A DNA stretch of 64,000 nucleotides, taken from the NCBI RefSeq assembly GCF_019649055.1, contig NW_026570228.1:372001-436000 (forward strand), written 5' to 3'. Each line of letters opens with the position of its first letter. The first letter of the stretch is position 1. Shown piece by piece: positions 25,540 through 38,100 of this stretch. Under the pieces are notes generated by a model, which worked only from the letters and a program-made list of their open reading frames with translations, was not told the origin of the DNA and did not search any database. Position numbers and translations under genes: made by a program. This stretch comes from Paramacrobiotus metropolitanus (Eukaryota > Tardigrada > Eutardigrada > Parachela > Macrobiotidae).

Positions 25540-28275
25540 ACCATATACTACACATCTAAATAGATTCTTTATACTTTATAGATACAGTACATAACGTTTT
25601 TCCGTAACACGATTTTCATATAAAAATGTTTATTTCCATAACTATTTCTCATTTATCCATGAAAGGCCTCTTTTCAAGCAAAAATCCACAAATACAATTT
25701 GAAAATCATCCAAACGGTATCGAATAGCGACTTTGGTTTTTTGTCCCGGCAAAGTATCTAATGCGATACAAATTGGTGTCTAATTAGGCTCGCATCACAA
25801 AATATTGTATCTTTACAGCAGAATGAATGGAATGTGAAATAAATGTAATTTTTTTAGATTAGACTCCTAATAAACTTACACAAAAACAGTTTCTGTTGCT
25901 TACGTACAATTTATATAAACACGGAGCAAACTAATCATGAGAACTGTACGTATCTATAATTTACACTATACAGTACCGATTTGACATTCTGCTTACCTGA
26001 CCAAAGGAGAAATGGCAAGTGCGACAATAAAATCCATAGCATGTTTTCATATAAAACTGGTTCGATTACCTGCAAAATTGTTACATCCGAATCCAGCGCT
26101 TCGTATAGTCACCGACTCACCGCTCAAGCAGCGTAGTATGCATCTTAATAATTTTGTGTAGTTCGCCATGCAGATGAAACGTGAGCACTACGGTAGACAG
26201 CTGGTTGGGATCAGAGGGGCTTGAGCAAGCATACGGTGCCGGTAAAGAACGGAAAAGCCCCCGCTCATGAAATCTGCGCATTCACGATGCTGAGCTCTAA
26301 CTGCTGTCAGCATAATATTATTCACTTATTCCATGCATGCGATGACTGATTACGCCTAAGGTGGCCATTAAATATAAAATATTACTATTATGTTGTTCAG
26401 TTTTCTCAGATAGTGTAATTTATTAACGTTATTTCCGGCAAGGAAGCTTAACTGCTAAGCAAGTCATGCAGATCAAGCGCGACACTGGCAAAAGTATGTA
26501 GATGAGCGTCGCGTTGGGACTAATTACTCACTTGTTTTTATCCAGTAAAGCGTTCCATGGTAACGTTTTGCACATTATCAAAAGAGAGCATCGGAAGATT
26601 AAGCTAAACATTTACGCACCAGAGTAGGATTATGGCGCAACAGAGTACCAGCCAGTATTTTGTAACCGACTAGCGCATCTCTTTCGGTAACATGACACGG
26701 ACGGATAATTATTGATCGTGTAACCAGTTCTGAGTTTTCGTAGATGGGTGCGTTGTGTAGGTACATCAGCGACATCACCGTACATTTGCCCATGAACTGT
26801 GAATTTATGTCACGGGTACGCATGAATATATGATGCGAAATCCATTCCGGTTTAAGGGACTGTGCGGTGCAGGCTGCAAGAGATTCTTTGCCCCTCGTAA
26901 CAAGTGGCGTGAAGGATGAGATCTCGTTCTTCACGCCAATTGCTACGACGGGAAAAGAGCTCTTGCCGTATGTACAGTACTACGATGGTCTTTATTGGTG
27001 ACTTCCTCGACTCAGAACACTCAAATAAATAGCAGCTCCCAAAACTTGCGAAGCCGTCACGCTTATATTCGCGGCAAATTCCAAATATCACAGTCTTTAG
27101 AGAAAACAGCAAAACAAATAACATCTTATGCAATCAAAAAAGCATGGGAAAAACGCGCGTGTGGCGTGAAGGCATTCCTTAAGTGTGGAAGGCATTCCGG
27201 TATCATACAAACGACATTATAGCTCAACCGCATAGTGGAAATAGTAACCTGGAAAACTGCGCGTTTCCCTTCGGACTTCGAAGCCATTTGAACTTTCTGT
27301 ACTGCAAGGCGGCTGTGCATCAAGTGCTTAACATTTATACAACCGAAAGAGTGGAGCCAGTACAGCAAAAATAAAAAAAAAACGGTTTCCTTCGTATGTT
27401 TTAGTGCGTTTGTTTTCGAAACAATGACATGTATAATCCATGCACCATCCCTCTGTCAGGCTTTTGTACATATCTGTACGAGATTACTAGATTACGATAT
27501 ACCGTGTTCGTGATCGTGCATTACACGATTGTTTGCATCGCTGCGTACACAGCATAGTACGTACAATGCAGTACCATTTTGTTTTATTCAAACAATATTG
27601 CAAACCGACTTCCATTCAAAAACTATAGCCAACAAATGCAGAATTCGATCGAAAATGTTGCGACAGCAGCTAGAATGTGCGGCAGAGCATCCAGATTCTG
27701 CCGTGTATCGTAATTATACATTTACGGTCTTATTGTGTAGTGTTTATTACAACTGGAGGCTTAAGCATTTGATCAGCAATCATATCTACCGCCATTTTAG
27801 CGCTTAATGCCGAGTCTTCAGTTTAGATTTTCCAGTAATTCGCATTTATTGGTGCACACTGTATGACTTATAGAAGTACTAGAAAATATAAGAGATATAA
27901 AGAAAAAGTGACCAGATGCGTTAGCGTTAGGACTTTATTCAAATACACTAACGCAGACACGCTTCCGCTGTTTTCGTCCTATGAAAATCTGTTGTATTCC
28001 TGTATGTAGGATGTTATATTCCTGTATCTAGCATTCCAAATATGCATGTACCGTATAATCATTCAGGCTTTTACCAATTAAAGCTATACGGTAGATAACC
28101 ATCAGTTGCGAAATCTTGGTACAAATTAAGCACTGCGGAACAGCATCATGCACTGAATTTCTAATACTAATAGTAAATGTAGTAATAGTAGATCTGATTG
28201 TTGGCTCTCAGTTTCTGTAACAAATAGCGCCATATATTTTACATAATTGTTCATGAAGCGTAAGAAAGACGGTTT
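25540..28275. other. Intergenic / unresolved between the two Ly6-like genes
   Basis: The Ly6-A signal-peptide exon probably lies here. One longer minus-strand frame (below) is the only other candidate. Confidence 0.35.
26597..26974 (-). CDS. Unrecognised open frame, about 120 codons
   Basis: A minus-strand frame opens just after a possible acceptor (catcgtag) and reads YGKSSFPVVAIGVKNEISSF onward, with KPEWISHHIFMRTRDINSQF in the middle, to a TAA after RHNPTLVRKCLA. It is long for this AT-rich stretch and has mixed composition, but no start codon, signal or family could be assigned. It may be a terminal exon or chance. Confidence 0.25.
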
Positions 28276-28788
28276 TTAGCTTCCACAAAATACCAGAATC
28301 AGAGCAATTATTATCATGCTATAAGCACCGTACGATTTTAAATGTAACCGCGGACTAAAATTCTGCATAAGATTCAAAAACTCGGGGAAGCCGTGTTTGT
28401 TGTTTCCGTTACATTTATCGGTATCACAGAAGCACGTCATTGCCAGGTTCTTCCGGGTTATGCTACATCCGAGATTAGTGCCATCGCTCCGCTTTGCGCA
28501 TCCTCGGGAGGTGACTTCTGTTCAAAGTGCATACGGTGATTCAGTTAATAAGAGTTACAGTACAATGTACAAATGCTGCTGACTGATGGCCCATCAGTGA
28601 TGGGCAATAATTTTATCACTTTACAGCGGATGATGTTATAGACGTACCGATGTCGCAAAAGGAAATCCGCGTTAATTCTGTCCGGCATATTTCGTCCGGT
28701 TGGCATGTGGCTGTGTACGTGTCGGTGTAATCCCACTCCGACTTCGTAGTGCGATGCGTGTGGCATTTTAAAGCGTCAACGCCGGCAC
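28276..28788 (-). CDS. Ly6-B: three-finger (Ly6/uPAR) protein, GPI-anchored, 5' exon missing
   Basis: Two exons, 28788-28648 and 28517-28276, phase 1 on both sides, the same structure as Ly6-A. Exon one: AGVDALKCHTHRTTKSEWDY, then the TATCQPDEICRTEL pair. Exon two: CAKRSDGTNLGCSITRKN followed by MTCFCDTDKCNGNN, the diagnostic C-terminal cysteines plus Asn. The end is hydrophobic (AYSMIIIALILVFCGS), consistent with GPI attachment. Like Ly6-A it lacks an identified signal-peptide exon. Sequence identity to Ly6-A outside the cysteines is low, so the duplication is old. Confidence 0.78.
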
Positions 28789-30152
28789 CTACAAACCTAC
28801 ATCTTTAGCCGAACTTGGTTATAACGTAACTGTAAAACTCTACCTAAAATTGTCAGTATAATCGTCCACTGGAGCATCGTTATTAGCGATGAGGTAATAA
28901 ATAAATATACTACAGCAGTGAAAAACTAGTAAACCCGGAAAGCATTAGTGAAATCAAAGATATATCCCAAAAGTATGAAGTTTTAGCAGCGTTTGATTAA
29001 GCGATAGTTTACACTTTGCTGATTGCGTTACACATACATTACACAATCGAAATGATATTCTTCCGCTCGCCGGCAGGAAGTATGTGATACCCACTGTGCT
29101 ATACGTTTACCATGATGTTGTAATCTAGGATGCCCCAAGGAACTCCAACGTTAAAAATTGAATTATACAATATGATCATACGATCGTGTGCTGCGTGTTT
29201 CTGCATTCATAATTCAACAACAGTGTCGGAGAATAACAATATCAGATAATTAATTCAGTTTTGATTCAACTTGCAGTAATCTACATTGTGTTCTGCGGCC
29301 TTTATTGCACAAACCTTTTAATAGTGTGAACACTAAATTTTTTAAATATGTACAAAGTATAACGCGTGGCAAACATTTTCTAGTACAACGAAGTTGTATT
29401 GGATGATTCGTATGGACGTGGTTTGATTCGTGAGCACATGTTACTTTAATAAAAAATGGAAAAACAGCAAGAGTTGCCGCGCAGGACTTTGCGCTTAATG
29501 TGCATTTTGCGTCATGATAACGTTTTTAATTCAAACTCCTCACTTCTGCTTAGAAATGATAAAAACTACTTATAACAATTAATCGAAATATTTTTTTGGA
29601 TGTCGTTTGCAGTAAAAGAACGACATATTCAGTTTAAAGCATGAGACGTTAAAGGTCACGAAATAGGACAAGGATGATACTTTTGCGATACCCGAAAACC
29701 TATCGGTGGCGCAATTGTTGGTCATTCTAAATCGATTCTAGAATTTCTTGCTCCATAGAGCAATTTTGTTATGAAACAGCAGATGTACTCGTACAACAAA
29801 TGCCAATTTGCTTCCATGACAGAGCAGAAAATTTGATGCACTTTCCTGGTTTCTTTGTGTACTTGCGAACAACATATTATACGTTCTATACTTCTGAGAA
29901 TAATTTGACTGCATGTGTGTAACGGATCCAACTAGCTATATATTTACACAAATGAATTTTCATTCAAATCCGAAAAAAACTGATATAGCGCAATCATCTT
30001 TTGTATCTTTCAGATGGTACACGAGAACCGACAGTTTTATGCCTCTAATGTCTTTGGTCGCAGCCATCTTCGGGTCAGCAGACATACGTACGGTAGGTCT
30101 CATTCCGGATCTGCTGCGAATCGAAAACGGCAAAACGGATATTTTCAACTGG
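28789..30152. other. Intergenic upstream of CH2
   Basis: The Ly6-B signal-peptide exon is expected here on the minus strand but none was convincing. The minus frame at 29722-29931 has no domain. Confidence 0.4.
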
Positions 30153-30160
30153 TATATAAA
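30153..30160 (+). promoter_or_regulatory. TATA box of CH2
   Basis: A perfect TATATAAA lies 84 bp before the chosen ATG (30237). It predicts transcription starting near 30185, which excludes the upstream in-frame extension that opens at 29913. Confidence 0.7.
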
Positions 30161-30236
30161 GCCGTTACACGGACACCAGAAACCTACAGAGTCATTTTTT
30201 ACACTGACCCAATCTATCAAATCGTCTCCGTTAAAA

Positions 30237-31502
30237 ATGTTGACCTTTACCATCTGCCTGTGCTTATCGGCGCTGCTGGCCGTCAATGCCCAGAAGGAGC
30301 CCCTGACCGCGGCGCAGCGTTGTGACCTGGTGGCCGCCGGCGGAAAGGCATGCTCTCCCGATGCCTGCCGCAGCGCCACCTGCAACATCGTACCGTCAGC
30401 CATATGTCTGTCGGATCAGTGCGGCTGCCGAGCCCGTTTCTTCTCCCTGGCCAACGATCCCCGCACCGAACCGGTGGAGAGGAACTACGCCGAGGTCACC
30501 AGCTTCTGCAAAGCCGGAGCCGATATTGATGGTAATTTTTGCTGAACGTAACCGACGATTTACATTCCCGCTATGCATTTATTAACAATCATTAAGAGCT
30601 ATAAATTAATGACTTTTTTGAATTTTTAAAAAAATATCCATTTCGTTATTAAAGTGGTTAAAATTACCCGTTGCCCTCTTATTGTAAATTTTTTCGTATC
30701 ATAATAAACTGCTTATTCATTCTTCTGTAATCGTGCAGCCGCTATTTTAAATGTTTTGCAGAATTTGATCTATCTTGCTGAGAAAGCTTTTACTAAGATA
30801 TTTAGCTGCTATAAATCATTGTATGTGGTTCCGGTTATTTTTAGCGGCCAAGGGTTCCCTGCAGACCGTGCTGTCCACTGAAGAGCGCGCCGCCGACATT
30901 GTATCGGAGAATCCCGCCATCCTGAAGGACGTTTTCCGCGGCTTGAACACATTCATCGGTGATGTAATGAAGATCGTCGTCCACTACGCCAAACAGCTCA
31001 GCGAGCGCAAACCCAATTCCGCCACCTTCCAACGCTACAACACCTTGTTGGATCTGCAGCAGGATCTTCAGAAGAAGTTGAAGGATGCCGGTAAGAATTA
31101 TTGTGCGTTGTTTGTGTACTTAAAGCATCAATGATACTGTTTAAAATTCTAATCATAAAAAGTGGGTGCTTTGACATTGAAGACATGTATCAATAACAAA
31201 GTATTCATTTTCCAAAAGCTGTCTTAATTATGTGACGGTGATTGTGTTACAGTTTCCAACGACGAGAGTGTCTTCCTAATGGATGAGAGCGGACAACTTT
31301 ACAGTAAGTATACGGTTACTTAACTAAAAATCAATTTAAATTAAGACCACTAATTTCTAAAAGCGGGATTGTAACAATGTAATTCTGATTTTTGAATGGA
31401 AATTGCAGCGCGTTTTTTCTTTGTAAATTCAGCTATATTTCTTTTGTAGAAATTACAGACGATGAGCAGTCCGACGCATCCGCTGATGTCCAAGAATTTT
31501 GA
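30237..31502 (+). CDS. CH2: secreted eight-cysteine plus helical-module protein with short acidic tail
   Basis: Four exons: 30237-30531, 30845-31090, 31253-31303, 31450-31502; every intron is phase 1; 214 residues. The signal peptide is LTFTICLCLSALLAVNAQ. The cysteine module begins RCDLVAAGGKACSPDAC and holds the CGC pair in CLSDQCGCRARFF; the loop before the eighth cysteine is six residues longer than in CH3 and CH4. The helical module in exon 2 runs AAKGSLQTVLSTEERAADIV to FQRYNTLLDLQQDLQKKLK and is strongly amphipathic at its end. Two tiny exons (17 and 18 codons) add an acidic tail, ESVFLMDESGQLY then KITDDEQSDASADVQEF. A canonical poly(A) signal follows at 31660. Probably extracellular; function unknown. 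Confidence 0.88.
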
Positions 31503-31659
31503 AGCCGGCAAATTATACCGCGATGATCCGAACCAATAAGTGCAAAGAATGGCTGTCTTCTAGATTAAACTTTCTGCTTTCCAGGCGCTGGGCGCACGGA
31601 TATTTTTTGTCAGTCGGCTGAAGTTCTGGCTGGTTGGTTTATACAGTTAATGACTCGAA

Positions 31660-31665
31660 AATAAA
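31660..31665 (+). terminator. Poly(A) signal of CH2
   Basis: AATAAA 158 bp after the CH2 stop codon, the nearest copy in the expected position. Confidence 0.55.
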
Positions 31666-32008
31666 TGTCCTGCTGTGAAAATACGTTGCATTTGCTGCAG
31701 ATTTTATATGCTGTATATGCGGTCGATGTCCGTAAAGTGCGATATATAACTCCATCATCCTAAAATTATTACAAAATTTGCCAAGATTTCATTGAGTGTT
31801 GACCTCCAACGAAATTTTCCATGTAACAGTAGCAATGCGCAAACAAATTCTTGTGCAAGAAAACAAAGCGAGGTCAAACAGTAATTTTCGTCAGGGCGGA
31901 TACGTAGTATAACCTGCAAAATGTCAAAGTCATAATAGTTACAGCGTTGATTACATGACTGCAACGCACTGGAACGTGCGCTTCCCATTCACCGGTATAT
32001 TCTTGAGA

Positions 32009-34465
32009 ATGTCGTTCCTTTTGGTGATTTCATGGGCGATGTTGATGGCGCTGAGTGGCGCTCGTCGAACCGAAGTGGAGATTGAAATCCCACTTGTCAG
32101 CGACGGCTGTGATCTCGTCGCGGAAGGCGGGAAGATCTGTCACCCGGGGGCATGTACAGTGACCACCTGCGCCATGATTCCTGATGCGTACTGTAAGCAG
32201 GATAGATGTGGTTGCCGAGCGCAGTTCTTCCTCTTTCTTAATGAACAAGAGGGGCACGCGAATTTAACGGATTTGTGCGCGGCGTTCACCGAACTAGAAG
32301 GTATGAAAAATAAATATTGACTGAACAGTTTTTTTGCTTATGTACTTTTACTTTCATCGAACCACAACTTAATTTATCAAAAATGAGTTATTTCCAGTTC
32401 CGGCAAGCAGATGTATTTTTTTGTATATATCTGCAGTTATGTTGTTAATGTTAGAAAGCCCTCTCCGTTCAAACACCGTATAGGCTGATTTTCTGCATAA
32501 TAATTTTTTAATAAACGTCATGGTTTTTCAAAGCAGTCTGAGAAGAATCGCAGGAGCAGCATGAATGATCGATCAAATAAAATAAACTAACACGGTTAAC
32601 GATGACGGCCAGATCATTTGTAATAAAATTAGAAGCACTGAGGTGAAAAGGGGCTGCATTTTGAAATTAATTTGTTATTATGCAGCTGCAAAGTCATCGA
32701 TCAAGAACGTGCTGAGGACACGGGAATCAGCAGCCCACTACCTATCCACCACACCGTCAATCCAGAAGCAGCTCTTCGACGGCCTGCAGACGTTTATCTA
32801 TCAGGTGATGAACATTGTCTTCCAGTATCTGCTGAAATTGGTGCAGAGAAACCCCAGTGCGGTCAACCAGAGACTGTACGAAACCACGCTGACCCAGCTG
32901 CGGCATATGCGCGAAGAACTCCCCGGCATTGATTCCGCTTCCGTCAGACAACCGGCTCAGGAGGCTCTCATACTGCATTCCGGTGCATCGTTTGGCAGTA
33001 GTAAGATAAGAGAGTTTAAAAAATTAATACTTATTCTGATGCCTAAAAATTTTCAGCGTGTGCAAGCGACTTCGTAACTGCGTATCCGATCCATGTCTTA
33101 GCGGCACATGTACGATAAATTACATTTACATGCTTTATTTAAGCACTTTACTGTAATTAATTATTACAAACTTATGTCTCAATCGCATTTGCCAAAGTGT
33201 AGCAGTTACGTTTATTTGAATTACAGTATTATGTACGAGTATTAACTACATAGTCTCGTGACATAATATCGTGCATAATTAAAAAAGATTTATGAGACTG
33301 CTAATTCTGTATTATCTTCACCAAAATGTTTGCACTTGTTACTCTATGTCAGTTGAATGTCCGGCATACAAAAAATTTTAAGCTGGTTTGGAAGCTTTTT
33401 CCTCAATATTTTAGAGCCTCGGCCGCGACCTTTCTCATCGACGGACACGCACCACACTCTGCCACCGTTTATGATCGTTCAGCCTGGCATCGATACCACT
33501 ACCGACAGCGCCATGACCACCAAAACTCTGCCTAGCACCACGACGACCACAACTACAACACCGGTCTCAACCTCCACCCTGATACCCACACTGCCGCCCC
33601 CACCTCCTCCGCCCACCATCCAGTTCTCCAACCAAACCTGGATCATCATAGGGCATCCTACGCAGAACGCCGTCATGGACGCCAAGAATGTTTACCTCAT
33701 CAACAACCACTTGCATCTGCGTTTTACCAAACGCAAAACCGTCTACCATTGCGCGGCGGTTCGCTCGCGTGACCTTTTCGGTTTCGGACGCTATCAGTTC
33801 CACATTGAAAGCCGGTTGGACCAACTAGACTCCAACGTGGCCTTCGCGCTGTTCAGCCAGGCAGACCGTCAACCAGGAATCGGCATCCAGTTCGCCAAAT
33901 GGGGCGACGACGACGCGGAGAAGGCCAGTTACGGAATCACTAAACGCCGACTCCCTTCACCCTTCGCCTCGGGGACCTCTAGTCAACACCCCTTCAGCTT
34001 CGCCTTAACCGGGACGTACACCACGCATTCCTACGAGTGGGCAGCACAAAATGTGACCTTTCGCTCGCAGCACGATCATCAGGACAGCAACACCGCGTTG
34101 TCGTTGGAAACCTGGACGTATGCACCGCGCAATGCGAAGGGAATTCCCCAGAACAAGATGCCGGTTACCATAAGCCTGTGTGTGCACGGAGAAGGGGATG
34201 CGAATCCAGCCCGCGATGTGGAGATTGTGGTACATTCGTTTAAATTTTTTCCGGAGGGTATGTGTGCATGTGTATTTGTTTCCGGTTGCCGTTTCTTTCG
34301 ATCAAAGAGGCGTTTTTTTCAGTGAGAAGGTACACGGTACAGAGTGGAGATACCTTGGCAAAGATTGGCATAAAAACGGGAAAGGACTGGCAGAAAATCG
34401 CCACGGATAACAAGATCGATGATCCCAGTTTGATTTTTCCTGGACAAGTCTTACTTATTACGTAG
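32009..34465 (+). CDS. CH3: secreted CH head fused to GH16/concanavalin-like domain and LysM
   Basis: Four exons: 32009-32300, 32686-33000, 33415-34257, 34323-34465; all joins are phase 1; 530 residues from the ATG giving MSFLLVISWAMLMALSGA (an in-frame ATG 18 codons upstream is possible). Exon 1: signal peptide and cysteine module (GCDLVAEGGKICHPGAC, CKQDRCGCRAQFF). Exon 2: helical module (AAKSSIKNVLRTRESAAHYL). Exon 3: a Thr/Pro linker, then a beta-jelly-roll-like region, AVRSRDLFGFGRYQFHIES, GIGIQFAKWGDDD, resembling GH16 folds of bacterial type, in which the E-x-D-x-E catalytic acids are replaced by G-x-G-x-Q. Exon 4: a LysM domain, YTVQSGDTLAKIG through DPSLIFPGQVLLIT, close to the bacterial consensus. 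I infer a secreted carbohydrate-binding protein without hydrolase activity (chitin or peptidoglycan are the usual LysM ligands). Confidence 0.85.
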
Positions 34466-35102
34466 AAAAGTTCTTAACATACTGCACAATAACGAGCACT
34501 AGATCTTCAGTTGATATCAGTTCGTTTGTCGTATCGTCCATTCATCAGCAACGCACAAGAATTTATGTTTATGTATCGTTTTCTTCAAAAGAGACCTTCA
34601 AGTGCACATATGATTTATACAGAAACTTACTTTATCTACAGAAATCATGCTCCAAGGAAATCTATTTTCTGTAAATATGTCTTCGATGTTTCTAAGCTCT
34701 GATAAATTCATGACGAAGGTGTCCTTTCGTTATTGCACTGCAACAGTCATCCTTGTATACGCCGCACAAGCACCGACGAAAAGTCGCAATTACCGGTTCA
34801 AAGTTGTCAAAACAACAGTGCCACGTTTAATTTACACATGTCAAAAAAAGAGGAGAAAATATTAATACCTTTGCAGATTTGTGCATCAGGTCATTTCCGT
34901 TCAGGACACTTTAAAGTAAAGGGCAAAACGAGTTGTCACTACCGGAACTATATTGACCTGACCGATTGGCCATACATCTTATTCTGTGGCGCTATATTAC
35001 CGTTTCGCTTCCTGGTAAGAGAAAGGAGCCGTTTTCTGCTGTTTTGTATTGCATGAATTACAAACGTAAACAACAACGAACTAGCCTTTAATTAAACCGA
35101 AC
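34466..35102. other. Intergenic between CH3 and CH4
   Basis: About 640 bp holding the CH3 3'UTR and CH4 promoter. No TATA box or gene recognised. Confidence 0.45.
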
Positions 35103-38100
35103 ATGGTTTCCTGTAGGATTGTTATGTTGCTGTCTCTCATGTCGACATTTTATGGTAGCACGGCAGCGGATGATAATTCACTGTCATTCCAAAAGACCGA
35201 CAAGTGCGATCCGCTAGCCGAAAGCGGTAAAATCTGTAATCCGAAGGTTTGCACTCGGACAGCGTGTCCTTTGATTCCCGATGCATATTGTGTCAATTAT
35301 AAATGCGGATGCCAGGCACAGTTCTTTCTTTACGTCGCCGGTCAAAAGGAGCATTCCAATGTGACGGATCTGTGCAAGGCGTTCGCGGATATGGAAGGTC
35401 AGTATCCATTCCTATCTGTACATCGTTTTCGTCAGTTAAAATATCTATAGTATTATATCTCCTAGATAAAGTTAAATAATTTGCCGATATGTAAGCGCAA
35501 TCATTAATCTGGTAATACTAATTACAGAGTTCGCAAGATTAATATTCGCAATAGTAACGGTACGAGTACAAATATTCTTGCCATGCTCTACCCTAGTAAC
35601 TGGCATGAATGCCATAGCATGCATTTGACAGACGAGAATAATAAAAGCAGAGTGAATAATATTTGATTTTGTATGAAGTTCAGGCACAAACCGCTAACAA
35701 AATTTATCTATGTGTATTAGATATAAAGCTTTTCCAGCGGCTTGATAAACCGTTTCTACAGGGTTCAGCGAATTATCGCGCATTATTTCTAAGGCTAAAT
35801 GTTTCAACAGCAAACGTGTGCATATGTTCGAACTTATTTTGATAAGCAGCTGTTCATAAACAAACAGTTCGTTCTTATCGTAAAATCGTCTTCAGAAATA
35901 ATTCCAGAACATACACCGAGATATACATAATAAGATACATATGTACATCACTGCTTAATTTCTGCAGTTCATAGGCGTGATAGAATAATATTTATGGAAG
36001 AATTGTAATTAATACTTCAAAGACCAAAAATAGTTAGTATTGATACTTTGTACACTGAGAGCCAGTAAAGTTTAGATCTCTTTTATGCGCCCGGAATTTC
36101 CGTGCGCATACCATTTTGTAAATTTTATCGATTGAAACAGTAATCTTTATTTTAAATATTTGTTAATGAGGTTAATAATGAGGTTAAGCACATGCATAGA
36201 GCCAGAGACAAGCATCATGTAAATATTTTGCGCAAATGCAGAAGTATTAAATCTGTTGATTATAAACCTACGGTTCTGATTGTTGTCGTATATGCAGCTG
36301 CAAAGTCGTCGGTGAGAAAAGCCCTAAAGAATCAAGAGCCGGGAGCCCAGTACTTTTCCACTTCTCCGCTTCTGCAGCAACATTTGCAGCACGGGATTGA
36401 AATGTTCATGGTCGATGTGCAGGGCAGTATTTTTGAGCACATAAAAAAGCAGGCGGAGAAGAATCCCACACGCGACAACTTCCGACTGTACGAATCTGCG
36501 TTAAATGAACTGCGCCGGCGGCGACAGAAATTCGTCACCGTTCCTCCTCCTTCTGTGATCCAGCCGGAGACGGTATCGGCACAGCCGCCGATACCGTCCA
36601 GTGCGGGTACGTGACACCTTATACAATGTTGCAATGTTCACTCAAAATTAATATTATCTTATTGAAAAAAAACTCAAATCCAGTGCTTGTGCAGAACGAC
36701 TGGATAGAACTACAATGTCGCCTGCGCTGAAACCAGTAATTTCAAGTGAAAGGCGCAAAAAAATGTCGGCTCTCGCAATCCCCGCGCCCTTTAATTCCGC
36801 AACTCCAGCCCCAACGGTTACACGAGGATCACGGCCGTTTTTATCGGGGACAGCTTCTTCCAGTGTAGAAAAACATCGCGTCCCAGCTATGCCTTCGACG
36901 ACATTCATACCAGTTCAGACTCACCCTTCGACGGCATTAGAATTCCCTGCCTTAACGTCTGTGCCGAGCGACATTTTCTCGACGACCCCATCGATGACAA
37001 CACAGCCGTCAACTTTAACTACATCAAACGGATCCACACAGGTTGTGTCACCTCAATCTGGAACTTCAGCTTCGCTAAAAAGTTCCAGCCCCGACCACAC
37101 TTCATCAGCGACGGTATCAACTGGAGGATCAACAGTAACAACGCCACCTGCCACATCTCCATCGAGCTCACGGCATGTGGTAACCTTTTTCCAGATAACT
37201 AAGAAGCCAGTTGTAATGACATTCCCGCCGCAGACACTGTCGCCCTTGCCAGCTTCCTTTGGTAGATCGTCCAGGCCGCCGTTTGAGATCTTCCTAACGA
37301 CCTTGTCCACAACAGCTCAGCCGCCGCCGACACCGGTACCTGTTGCTTCTCCCCCACCATTGCTGCAACCGGCGATCTTCTCAAGATCAACTATGACGTC
37401 AAAAACGCTAGTAACTACGCCGCTGTCACTCCAGCCGGTGACCTCGACAAGATTGCCTTTTCCGGACCCAGAAACCACACTGACGATACCGCCTACGACA
37501 TTTGAATCGTCATCGACATCAGAACCGGAAACGGAGCTTCCGGTTCCACCGAATTCCGAAGCCGCTCTGGCAACAGCGCCTTGGGTTTGGGCGCCAAGGA
37601 AGACCACGGAATCGGTCACATCCGAAACATCTTCCGAGATACTCGAATCAACGGGAAGTACGATACCGGCAGAATCAACAACGGAAGCATCCAACGCGGT
37701 CGAAAAACCACTATCCGCCGTAGCGGAGCCTCTATCTCACGCAGTTGATATTGTCGAAAAAGCCCCAACGGACACTAATGGAGAAATCGATCCTAGTGAT
37801 TTTGCAATAGTGAAAACTACGGACGAAGGGACATCCCCAGCTTTCAGTCCACTGACAGTGGATCCAGCGGGAGGATTCCCAGAGGAAAGTCAGAATCCTT
37901 TTGCGCCGCAGTATTCCGTCGCAGTCCAGAGTCCCCCTGGGCTGCAGTTTCCTGAAGAGTTTAGGCCTTCATATGAACAACAATTCCCGTGGGAATATCA
38001 AACTCCTTTGTCTCAGTCCGGGTTTTTTGGACTACCTTTTCCAGTGAGTCAAGGAGAACTCCGACAACCATACGGTATGCAGTCAGGCTTTATGCAGCGG

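Noticed and set aside
26995-27807. Plus-strand frames at 27.0-27.8 kb
   Set aside because: No domain, no splice context, composition like the surrounding DNA.
29913-30236. N-terminal extension of CH2 from an upstream ATG/GTG
   Set aside because: A TATA box at 30153 and the signal peptide beginning at 30237 place this stretch upstream of, or within, the 5'UTR.
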